NCBI GenBank assembly: GCA_937935995.1
Contig: CALGXF010000038.1
Location: 1-11,518 of the forward strand
Direction: 5' to 3'
Source of the DNA: an uncultured Alphaproteobacteria bacterium
Lineage (GTDB): Bacteria; Pseudomonadota; Alphaproteobacteria; CAAHEQ01; UBA3637
DNA: 11,518 nt
Part shown: piece after piece, positions 1-5,184 of the stretch
How the letters are laid out: every line of letters begins with the position of its first letter
How positions within the stretch are numbered: the first letter of the stretch is position 1
Position numbers and translations under genes: made by a program
Notes under the pieces: generated by a model
What the model was told of the DNA's origin: nothing
Seen by the model: only the letters and a program-made list of their open reading frames with translations
Database searches by the model: none

Positions 1-9
1 CCCCCCCCC
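1..9. repeat. Homopolymer of nine C at the window edge
   Basis: Nine consecutive C open the window, so the tract may be longer outside it. Read on the minus strand it is a poly-G run beginning two bases after a perfect TTGACA hexamer (positions 17 to 12). It could be a slippage-prone tract in a promoter spacer. It could also be a sequencing or assembly end artefact, since poly-G tails are a known artefact of two-colour chemistry. Confidence 0.5.
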
Positions 10-30
10 ACTGTCAACTCTTTTTTACAT

Positions 31-58
31 AAAAAAAGAGGCGTTTAAGACACCTCTT
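31..58 (-). terminator. Rho-independent terminator of the hemolysin III/CorA operon
   Basis: On the minus strand the arms AAGAGGTG and CGCCTCTT pair with one mismatch around a 7-base loop. A run of seven T follows (complement of 31-37). The hairpin begins about 33 bases after the stop codon of the CorA-like gene, as expected for the end of this transcript. Confidence 0.8.
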
Positions 59-90
59 GATTTGCTCTTAAATTCCATAAATAAAGCTTA

Positions 91-1062
91 TTAAAACCAC
101 TTTTTCTTTTTCAAATACCAAATTTGCAGCAATCCGAAAATAGCCAAAGCAGCCGTAATTCCCAAAAAACGAAGCGGTTCTTGAGAAACTTCTATGGAAT
201 TTGATCCCAAAATTCCGGTTACCAATGTCAACGGCGCCAAAACAACCATAATAATCGTCAACATATACATCGTTTGGTTCAGTTGCACATTAATTCGGCT
301 GTTCAGTTCTTCCTGGTTAACCGTCGAATGTTCTCGGGCAAAGTCTAAATCTTCAACAAATTTCTGCAAATCCCGGCTGATGTCTTTCAACGTTGTCCGC
401 TCTTCCTTTGTAATTGTTTGAATATCCATAATTTTAAGCGCATTAAACAAATCCCGTTGCGGCCCCAGATAACGCCGAATTCCCAAAATCTTGTGACGAA
501 TTTCACTGATGCGCGATTGTAACAAAGTCGTGCTGTCGCGGCTGACGTCAATCATATCGTCTTCAATATCATCCAAATCGTCATCGATTTTAGCCACAAC
601 ATCCGAAATATTTTCATTCATAACTTCCGCAATCATAATAAACGCATTCATCGGATTAAGCGGCCCATTGCCGTCTTTCAGTGCTGCTGCCATTTTTTCA
701 ATTGCCATCAATCGGCGATGAGAAAACGAAATAATCCGATCCTTTTCAATCCAAATCCGCAACGCAATCATATCTTCGACATCTGCATTGCGATTGGCAT
801 TAACGCCGCGCAAGACAACAAACAACCCTTGAGGTGTCGTAAAATACCGCGGTTGCGTATCTTCGTCCAACAAGTTTTCAATAACCGTTTCTTCCAACCC
901 GCTTTGATGATACAGCCAATCCACGCTTTTTTCGTCTTCTTCATCCAAATGCACCCAAGCGACTTTATTTTTAACCTTTTCCAAATGGCGCGAAGAAACA
1001 CGAACGCCGCCGCCTTTTCCATTTAAAATAAAACAAAATTCAGAAGTTACGGAAGATGCCAT
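91..1062 (-). CDS. CorA/ZntB-family divalent metal transporter with GSN signature
   Basis: This is a 323-residue inner-membrane metal channel or transporter of the CorA superfamily (2-TM-GxN). A large cytoplasmic alpha/beta and helical domain (about 1-260) includes the stretch LRGVN...DVEDMIALRIWIE, which looks ZntB-like. A long acidic helix follows (about 145-175, rich in Asp), then two C-terminal membrane helices (about 266-286 and 299-317) and a basic tail KKKKWF. Family members act as pentamers; CorA carries Mg2+, Co2+ and Ni2+, and ZntB carries Zn2+. The signature after TM1 is G286-S287-N288, where CorA has GMN and ZntB usually has a hydrophobic middle residue. The ATG has a GAGG ribosome binding site that overlaps the stop codon of the preceding gene, so translation is probably coupled. 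The superfamily is secure; the transported ion is not. Confidence 0.9.
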   Translation of the reverse strand: MASSVTSEFCFILNGKGGGVRVSSRHLEKVKNKVAWVHLDEEDEKSVDWLYHQSGLEETVIENLLDEDTQPRYFTTPQGLFVVLRGVNANRNADVEDMIALRIWIEKDRIISFSHRRLMAIEKMAAALKDGNGPLNPMNAFIMIAEVMNENISDVVAKIDDDLDDIEDDMIDVSRDSTTLLQSRISEIRHKILGIRRYLGPQRDLFNALKIMDIQTITKEERTTLKDISRDLQKFVEDLDFAREHSTVNQEELNSRINVQLNQTMYMLTIIMVVLAPLTLVTGILGSNSIEVSQEPLRFLGITAALAIFGLLQIWYLKKKKWF

Positions 1063-1069
1063 CAGTGCC

Positions 1070-1729
1070 TCAATTCAATAAAACGCAAGAATACAAAACG
1101 GCAAAGAAATGCATAATGGAACCGAGCAACACAAAAAGATGCCACACCACATGCGTATATGCTTTGCTTTTCCATACATAGAAAATAATCCCGAGCGTGT
1201 AAAACAAGCCACCCAGTATCAAATAAATCAATCCGATTTTCGGAATAGCAGTCCATACCTGATGCGTTGCACATAAAATCAGCCATCCCATAGCAAGATA
1301 CAATCCGATAGACCAAATTTTTGTACCGTTAGCTGAAGAATAAAGCTTCAAGATAGTCCCCAAAACGGCCAGAGCCCAGACAACCCCGAACAAAGTCCAA
1401 CCGAGCGGCCCACGCATTAAAACCAATAAAAACGGCGTATAAGTCCCTGCAATCAAATAATAAATCGCAATGTGATCCAATTTTTTGAAGCACTTTTTCT
1501 TTTTATCAGAGCGAACAGAATGGTAAATCGTCGACGCCGTATACATCAAGACAAGTGTTGTTCCGAAAATCGCACTTGAAACAATGCTCCAGACATTCCC
1601 GTAAAGGCAGGAAAGACACACCAATATCACTAAACCGGCAATACTTAATGCTATTCCGACGCCATGAACCAAAGCATGCCAAATTTCTTCTTTCACGGAA
1701 TAAACACGCACGATTTTTGTGTTTGACAT
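1070..1729 (-). CDS. Hemolysin III / PAQR-family membrane protein
   Basis: The product is 219 residues with about seven membrane helices. The family signatures appear in order: HALVHGVG near residues 18-25, S66-x3-H70 (STIYH), DH at 85-86 followed by LIAGTYTP, and H193-x3-H197 with H207 near the C terminus. In eukaryotic PAQR receptors, the SxxxH and HxxxH histidines bind zinc at the membrane, so metal binding or hydrolase activity is plausible. Bacterial members are annotated as hemolysin III or YqfA types, and their true substrate is largely unsettled. I chose ATG at 1729 because AAGGG sits 6 bases upstream and the length fits the family. An in-frame TTG at 1786 lies inside the -35 box and is unlikely to be translated. 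The gene is first in an operon with the CorA-like gene, 7 bp downstream. Confidence 0.88.
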   Translation of the reverse strand: MSNTKIVRVYSVKEEIWHALVHGVGIALSIAGLVILVCLSCLYGNVWSIVSSAIFGTTLVLMYTASTIYHSVRSDKKKKCFKKLDHIAIYYLIAGTYTPFLLVLMRGPLGWTLFGVVWALAVLGTILKLYSSANGTKIWSIGLYLAMGWLILCATHQVWTAIPKIGLIYLILGGLFYTLGIIFYVWKSKAYTHVVWHLFVLLGSIMHFFAVLYSCVLLN

Positions 1730-1757
1730 AGGGCACCCTTTCCTTTTTCCTGTTAAT

Positions 1758-1786
1758 AAGATATTTTTTATCCCGTAAAGAGTCAA
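1758..1786 (-). promoter_or_regulatory. Sigma70-type promoter of the hemolysin III/CorA operon
   Basis: TTGACT (1786-1781) and TATCTT (1763-1758) are separated by exactly 17 bp. Transcription would start near 1750, about 20 bases before the ATG at 1729, leaving room only for the ribosome binding site. Confidence 0.65.
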
Positions 1787-1805
1787 ACAAAAACAAGATT
1801 ATTGA

Positions 1806-1834
1806 TTGACTTTTTAGATTATTTTCCTTAAAAT
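1806..1834 (+). promoter_or_regulatory. Sigma70-type promoter of the HNH-like gene
   Basis: TTGACT (1806-1811) and TAAAAT (1829-1834) are separated by 17 bp. Transcription would start near 1841, about 30 bases before the ATG at 1873. Its -35 box stands back to back with the -35 of the divergent operon, 19 bp apart, so one bound protein could affect both. Confidence 0.7.
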
Positions 1835-1872
1835 GTTTTGTCTATCTTTTTTGAAACAGGCGGATAGAAAGA

Positions 1873-2652
1873 ATGGAAGTACTGACAAATTTACTACAAA
1901 CACTTATCACAGGCAATCCTGAAGTCGGTAATACGCTGGCGCAACGGGAGTTGTTGTTAAAAATCGCGAATAAATCTCATTTTCATCTTTGTTCGATGCC
2001 GTTTGAGCGGACAAGTGTTCCTGTTTTTAAAAAAATCAGAAATGAATTTAACCTTGCGGTTCGACCTATGTTTTTAAAGTATTTGGCAAAGGTTGAAGCT
2101 CAATTTATTGCGACGCACTTTTCCGAAGAAAATCAAAACAGAATGAAGCAAGGTTACCTGCCTATCGGTTGGACGGTTCATCACCAAAGAGCTATCAGTT
2201 GCGGCGGATTAAACATGACAAAAGATTACTATCCCCGAATCCGAAAGATGACGCTGACAAAAGAAGAAATGGTTTTATTACCGGAAAATCCGGAAGAAAA
2301 AGATAACTATATTTTGGCTTGTCAACTGAACCGATATTTATCAATGAAAGAAAAAAGCGGCTTGTTAAAATCAACCTTTTTCAAAATGTTCCAACGGCAT
2401 TTGATTTTACTGCCACAAGCTTTGCATGTCGCATTGGAAGAAGCTTTTTTAACACCCCAGAAAAAACATCTTTCTGCAGAAATAAACGCACCGTTAGCAC
2501 GCAAGTTGTTTCATTTTCCGTCTTCGCCATTGTTAATCTACGGATCGGAACGCCACTTATTCGGAGACGCATTAAAACCCAAAACCATGTATCGTTTCCA
2601 AGACGAAATGCTTCCTTTTATTACGGCCCATCAATGGCAGAGGTTGCGTTAA
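1873..2652 (+). CDS. Uncharacterised protein with an HNH-nuclease-like His-His motif
   Basis: I do not recognise the family of this 259-residue protein. Residues 94-112 (GYLPIGWTVHHQRAISCGG) resemble the first beta hairpin of HNH endonucleases, where the pattern is a hydrophobic strand, HH, a short turn and GG. D144-N145-Y-I-L could supply the central Asn strand. The third metal-binding His of a classical HNH is not obvious: the helix after N145 reads ACQLNRYL, with Asn where His is expected. The rest is basic and probably helical, with no signal peptide or membrane segment, so a cytoplasmic location is likely. AGGCGG lies 9 bases before the ATG. It is monocistronic, with its own promoter and terminator, and is the only plus-strand gene here. 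It could be a degenerate HNH nuclease, a nucleic-acid-binding protein or an effector; the gene is secure, the function is not. Confidence 0.8.
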   Translation: MEVLTNLLQTLITGNPEVGNTLAQRELLLKIANKSHFHLCSMPFERTSVPVFKKIRNEFNLAVRPMFLKYLAKVEAQFIATHFSEENQNRMKQGYLPIGWTVHHQRAISCGGLNMTKDYYPRIRKMTLTKEEMVLLPENPEEKDNYILACQLNRYLSMKEKSGLLKSTFFKMFQRHLILLPQALHVALEEAFLTPQKKHLSAEINAPLARKLFHFPSSPLLIYGSERHLFGDALKPKTMYRFQDEMLPFITAHQWQRLR

Positions 2653-2661
2653 AAAGATAAA

Positions 2662-2688
2662 AAAAATCCCCCGATTTGGGGGATTTTT
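2662..2688. terminator. Bidirectional terminator between convergent genes
   Basis: AAAAATCCCCC and GGGGGATTTTT pair perfectly over 11 bp around the loop GATTT. T-runs follow the GC stem on both strands, so the hairpin can stop the HNH-like gene (plus) and the lipoprotein gene (minus), which converge here. Confidence 0.9.
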
Positions 2689-2709
2689 CCTTTAAGGAGA
2701 GAGTTTTTA

Positions 2710-3156
2710 TTAACGTTGATTTTGTTTGTCTTTGATCCACATGACTTTTTCTTGAACGCCTGTAGCCACATTGACATCACCCGTGTTTGCTTCGATGAAT
2801 TGAGCTTCACCCGGAACAACCTTGGAAACAGGTTTAGCAACCGGACGACCACGACCATCCGCAACACGTGTTGAAATTTGAACCGTTTTTCTGTATTCGT
2901 TAAAACGATAGCTTTCTTGAACCAAAGCACCTGTTTCATCAACATAGCTGAAACGATATGTTGAAATCCCGCGGCCGTCATTGCTGTCGCGACCGGAAAC
3001 GGAAACTTGAGCATTCGGATTGTTTTTCAAAGCAGCCATTTTTTGTTCAACTCTGGCTTTTTCATCATAGAATTTAGCTTCATCAATTGAGCTGCATCCA
3101 ACCAATGTCGCCATGGCAGCCATTGCACATAACATCGCATAAGTTTTATTTTTCAT
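2710..3156 (-). CDS. Predicted outer-membrane lipoprotein of unknown function
   Basis: The product is 148 residues. A short basic start (MKNK) leads into a hydrophobic segment and a lipobox, LVGC, with Cys21 the expected lipidation site for signal peptidase II. Ser at +2 favours transport to the outer membrane by the Lol system. The mature part (about 128 residues) opens with a charged helix (DEAKFYDEKARVEQKMAAL), then seems beta-rich, with Tyr/Phe/Arg alternation around STYRFSYVDETGALVQESYRF, and ends in a basic tail. I do not recognise the family. ATG at 3156 is preferred over the in-frame ATG at 3204: it has AAGGAA just upstream, gives a textbook lipoprotein signal, and lies downstream of a perfect TATAAT. 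The bidirectional terminator at 2662-2688 ends the transcript. A structural or adaptor role in the envelope is inference. Confidence 0.85.
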   Translation of the reverse strand: MKNKTYAMLCAMAAMATLVGCSSIDEAKFYDEKARVEQKMAALKNNPNAQVSVSGRDSNDGRGISTYRFSYVDETGALVQESYRFNEYRKTVQISTRVADGRGRPVAKPVSKVVPGEAQFIEANTGDVNVATGVQEKVMWIKDKQNQR

Positions 3157-3180
3157 TTTTTCCTTCCCTTTTGTTAAAAA

Positions 3181-3200
3181 ATTATATTGAAAATTTTCAA
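3181..3200 (-). promoter_or_regulatory. Promoter -10 box with an adjoining palindrome, lipoprotein gene
   Basis: A perfect TATAAT (3186-3181) directly follows the 14-bp perfect palindrome TTGAAAATTTTCAA (3200-3187). Spaced 17 bp upstream the -35 hexamer is only TAGGAA (3 of 6). The palindrome fills most of the spacer, a classical operator position for a dimeric repressor. The start point would be near 3174. Confidence 0.55.
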
Positions 3201-3203
3201 GCA

Positions 3204-3232
3204 TTCCTACCCCTTTTGAAAAGGGGTAGGAA
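3204..3232. repeat. Perfect 14-bp inverted repeat between two envelope genes
   Basis: TTCCTACCCCTTTT, a single central base, then AAAAGGGGTAGGAA. It lies 12 bases after the stop of the Ala/Arg-rich gene and overlaps the -35 region of the lipoprotein promoter. In RNA it forms a stem of about 10 bp with a loop of about 9. No T-run follows on either strand, so it is not a canonical terminator. It could stabilise an mRNA 3' end or be a regulator site. Confidence 0.75.
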
Positions 3233-3244
3233 ACCGTTTGTTAT

Positions 3245-3853
3245 TTATCTTCTGTTTGAATCCCGGAGAATGACACGCAACAGATTGTTCCCGGTTCTTT
3301 CTGTTTTACGCAAAGCCCGATTTTGTTCTCTTTCAGCTTGTTGAGCAGCTCTTCTTGCCGCCGCTTCAGCGCGTCTTTCTGCTCTAAGTGCATCTCGTTC
3401 TGCCCGTCTTTCAGCCGCAGCAGCCGCTCTTTCAGCTCTGGCAATCTCACGATCTTCCTGACGATCCAATTGAGTCGTTGCCCGAGAACCTTCTGCATTC
3501 GCACGACGTTCCGCATATTTTTCTTTAATTTCGGCAGCCTTAACTTCTGCTTCCGCTTTAGCAGCAGCAACACGTTCAGCCGCTATAGCCTTAGCTTCTT
3601 CCGTTTTAGCTTGGATTTCATCAATCTTTTGATCGCGACGGTCACCCGCTGTCACACCTTTATAAATTTCAATCGGTGTTGTAACGACTTCACCGCCTTT
3701 TATAATAGACCGAAAATCAACGTCCGCCGCATTTGTTTTTGTCGGCGCAAACATGGCCGCCGATCCGACAACCAAAGCCGCCAAAGCGCCGTTGCCTTTC
3801 AGCAAGTTCCATTTGTTCTTTCTGATTTTTTTGATAATTTCTTTGTTTTCCAT
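3245..3853 (-). CDS. Secreted Ala/Arg/Glu-rich helical protein of unknown function
   Basis: The product is 202 residues. It begins with a long basic n-region (residues 1-20, seven Lys/Arg), a hydrophobic core (about 22-35) and a likely signal peptidase I site after TNA (residue 42). The mature protein starts with a short non-helical part (about 43-75). Then comes a nearly uninterrupted predicted helix to about residue 185, made of Ala, Arg, Glu and Lys, with repeated AERR, RAER and AAER words and opposite charges 3-4 residues apart. That pattern fits a coiled coil or a single stable alpha-helix. There is no Cys and little aromatic content. AAGGAG lies 7 bases before the ATG. It resembles the helical linkers of TolA-like or periplasmic scaffold proteins in composition only, so I assign no function. 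Confidence 0.85.
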   Translation of the reverse strand: MENKEIIKKIRKNKWNLLKGNGALAALVVGSAAMFAPTKTNAADVDFRSIIKGGEVVTTPIEIYKGVTAGDRRDQKIDEIQAKTEEAKAIAAERVAAAKAEAEVKAAEIKEKYAERRANAEGSRATTQLDRQEDREIARAERAAAAAERRAERDALRAERRAEAAARRAAQQAEREQNRALRKTERTGNNLLRVILRDSNRR

Positions 3854-3889
3854 TTTTTCTCTCCTTAATGTTATTTTCTCTATATCTTT

Positions 3890-3918
3890 ATCTTACGAAA
3901 TTTTATCTATTTTGTCAA
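3890..3918 (-). promoter_or_regulatory. Sigma70-type promoter of the Ala/Arg-rich protein gene
   Basis: A perfect TTGACA (3918-3913) is followed after 17 bp by TAAGAT (3895-3890, 4 of 6). The start point would be near 3883, about 30 bases before the ATG at 3853. AT-rich sequence lies upstream of the -35. Confidence 0.7.
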
Positions 3919-3962
3919 CATTTTTTTACAATTTTTTGCAACTTTTTAAGCCATTGATTTCG

Positions 3963-4112
3963 TTATGAAAAACATACTTTTTCAGGCACGCTGTCAGCTT
4001 CCTCATCCATATCGGCATCGATGCTTTTAAGCAACTGAGTCGATTCTTTTCCGAGCAAGACAGGCGACTTTGACATAAAGTCATAAAACAATTCGATTTC
4101 TTTATTTTCCAT
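3963..4112 (-). CDS. Small 49-residue protein of unknown function
   Basis: This short gene is easily missed. ATG at 4112 follows the TAA of the preceding gene by two bases. AAGGAAGA, inside the end of that gene, is a strong ribosome binding site at good spacing. The protein begins MENKEIELFYDF, has a central SPVLLGKESTQLLKSI stretch, and an acidic tail with D32-A-D-M-D36-E-E-A-D40, ending in VCFS. The DxDxD run recalls a calcium-binding loop, but the usual Gly at position 6 and Glu at position 12 are missing. There is no signal peptide or membrane helix, so it is probably cytoplasmic. The first six residues match those of the next gene (MENKEI), which may be chance. Coupling to the membrane-anchored protein upstream suggests a partner role, which is inference. 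Confidence 0.7.
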   Translation of the reverse strand: MENKEIELFYDFMSKSPVLLGKESTQLLKSIDADMDEEADSVPEKVCFS

Positions 4113-4114
4113 TC

Positions 4115-5026
4115 TTATCTTCCTTCTGCTTGGGCCGTCAACATAGCAGGAGTCGCCGTTTTCGTCAAGGGGACTTCCACCCGTTGCGCACGCATAACAA
4201 TGTGGTTTTCACCTTTAAATGCCAACGCCATTTCTTGAGCCAAGCCCAAATTGGGTCCCATGATACCGACTTCGGGAGCTGAAGTGACCGCTTTATATAA
4301 GTATTTCAACCGAGTTTCCTGATTGGTTGCTCTGGCCGCTCTTTGTAAATGACTGTACGAAATTTTTGCCCGCACCCAGCTTGTATTAATACCGGCCGCC
4401 ATTTTCTTTTTATACAATTCAAAGGCTACGTCTTGGAAAGTCTGACACTTTGCCAGTTCCGGAAATTGACGAATCGCCGCATTTTCGTATTGTTTGGCGC
4501 GCGTTGGATTTCCTCTTAACATTTGAATTTTCGACATAACCCAATTATCCATTGCACCATCGGCCATACGATAGTTTTTAGCCAATTCCCGTGCAACAGC
4601 CGGCTCTAAATGAACTTGATCACTGGCCAATCCGGGAACAATCGCAAACTGATAATCAATAACTGTCTGTGTCTTGGGTTGAGCTTTTGGGGCTGAAGCC
4701 TTCGGTGTTTCTGCTTTTTGTTTATCGGCGGTTGTTTCTTTTTGAGCCGACGTTGAAACAGTCGTTTCCTTTTGAGCCAACTTTGAAACCACCTTTTTCA
4801 AATTATTATCAGTCGGTTGTGTTGCTTTTTGCACAATCGGTTCTTCTTTTGCATCCCGCTTTTCACCGGCTTTATTCAGAGCGTTATATCCAAAAATACC
4901 GCCAACGAGTAAAACCATTGCCGTTCCCATATACAAAAACGGCTTTTTCACCCGTTTCCAAAAAGAAACTTTCCCATCATCCCCAATCCGATAGCTCGAT
5001 GACTTATAAGATTTATCATATGGCAT
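4115..5026 (-). CDS. Single-pass membrane-anchored periplasmic protein, unknown function
   Basis: The product is 303 residues. A cytoplasmic N terminus (1-28, with the basic stretch KRVKK) leads into one membrane helix (about 29-48, LYMGTAMVLLVGGIFGY). A linker rich in Lys, Thr, Gln, Ala and Pro (about 52-120) contains a duplicated AQKETT (84-89 and 94-99). A folded, mostly helical domain (about 121-303) ends with a Val/Thr/Ala-rich tail. Parts of it, such as AVARELAKNYRMADGAMDNWVMSKIQ and RLKYLYKAVTSAPEVG, loosely suggest TPR- or Sel1-like helical pairs, but no consensus repeat is clear. The topology resembles that of divisome or envelope adaptor proteins. AAGGGG lies 8 bases before the ATG and a near-perfect promoter lies upstream. 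The next gene starts two bases after its stop, forming a two-gene unit. Confidence 0.85.
   Translation of the reverse strand: MPYDKSYKSSSYRIGDDGKVSFWKRVKKPFLYMGTAMVLLVGGIFGYNALNKAGEKRDAKEEPIVQKATQPTDNNLKKVVSKLAQKETTVSTSAQKETTADKQKAETPKASAPKAQPKTQTVIDYQFAIVPGLASDQVHLEPAVARELAKNYRMADGAMDNWVMSKIQMLRGNPTRAKQYENAAIRQFPELAKCQTFQDVAFELYKKKMAAGINTSWVRAKISYSHLQRAARATNQETRLKYLYKAVTSAPEVGIMGPNLGLAQEMALAFKGENHIVMRAQRVEVPLTKTATPAMLTAQAEGR
4734..4793 (-). repeat. Two 30-bp imperfect tandem repeats in the linker of the anchored protein
   Basis: The units 4734-4763 and 4764-4793 share about 24 of 30 bases. They encode the two AQKETT-containing decapeptides of the periplasmic linker. The period is a multiple of three, so copy number can change without breaking the frame. 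Confidence 0.75.
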
Positions 5027-5029
5027 TGT

Positions 5030-5047
5030 TTATACCCCTTTTATCAT
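5030..5047 (-). other. Possible five-codon leader ORF before the anchored protein
   Basis: ATG at 5047 follows AAGGAAGG by four bases and opens a five-codon frame (MIKGV) closed by TAA at 5032-5030. It is in frame with the main gene and covers that gene's own AAGGGG site. Ribosomes on it would cover the main start region. It may equally be a chance ATG. Confidence 0.3.
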
Positions 5048-5061
5048 TTTACCTTCCTTTC

Positions 5062-5089
5062 ATTATAAACCAATTCATTATTTTGTCAA
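5062..5089 (-). promoter_or_regulatory. Consensus sigma70-type promoter of the anchored-protein gene
   Basis: Perfect TTGACA (5089-5084) and perfect TATAAT (5067-5062) are separated by 16 bp. This is the closest match to consensus in the window and implies strong constitutive transcription of the anchored protein and the 49-residue gene. Confidence 0.8.
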
Positions 5090-5138
5090 TATTTTTCTTT
5101 TAAAAAATTTAACCTTAATTATGAATAGGTTAGAATAT

Positions 5139-5163
5139 AAAAAAAGACCCCATGCGGAGTCTT
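5139..5163 (-). terminator. Rho-independent terminator of the dnaN-recF-gyrB operon
   Basis: On the minus strand AAGACTCC and GGGGTCTT pair with one mismatch around the loop GCAT, followed by seven T. It starts about 20 bases after the gyrB stop codon and separates gyrB from the next promoter. Confidence 0.85.
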
Positions 5164-5184
5164 CTTTTATAACGGCAACAGCCT

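Noticed and set aside
1730..1786. Longer N terminus of the hemolysin III protein from TTG at 1786
   Set aside because: That TTG is part of the -35 hexamer, lacks a ribosome binding site, and would precede the predicted transcription start.
2694..2701. AAGGAGAG on the plus strand after the terminator, as a ribosome binding site
   Set aside because: No ATG or GTG follows at proper distance with an open frame.
3157..3204. Longer N terminus of the lipoprotein from ATG at 3204
   Set aside because: It lies upstream of the TATAAT box, has no ribosome binding site and would bury the lipoprotein signal; ATG at 3156 fits better.
3323..3868. A 181-residue plus-strand ORF opposite the Ala/Arg-rich gene
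   Set aside because: Ser/Phe/Arg-rich composition is the antisense shadow of the low-complexity helix gene, which has a signal peptide, ribosome binding site and promoter.
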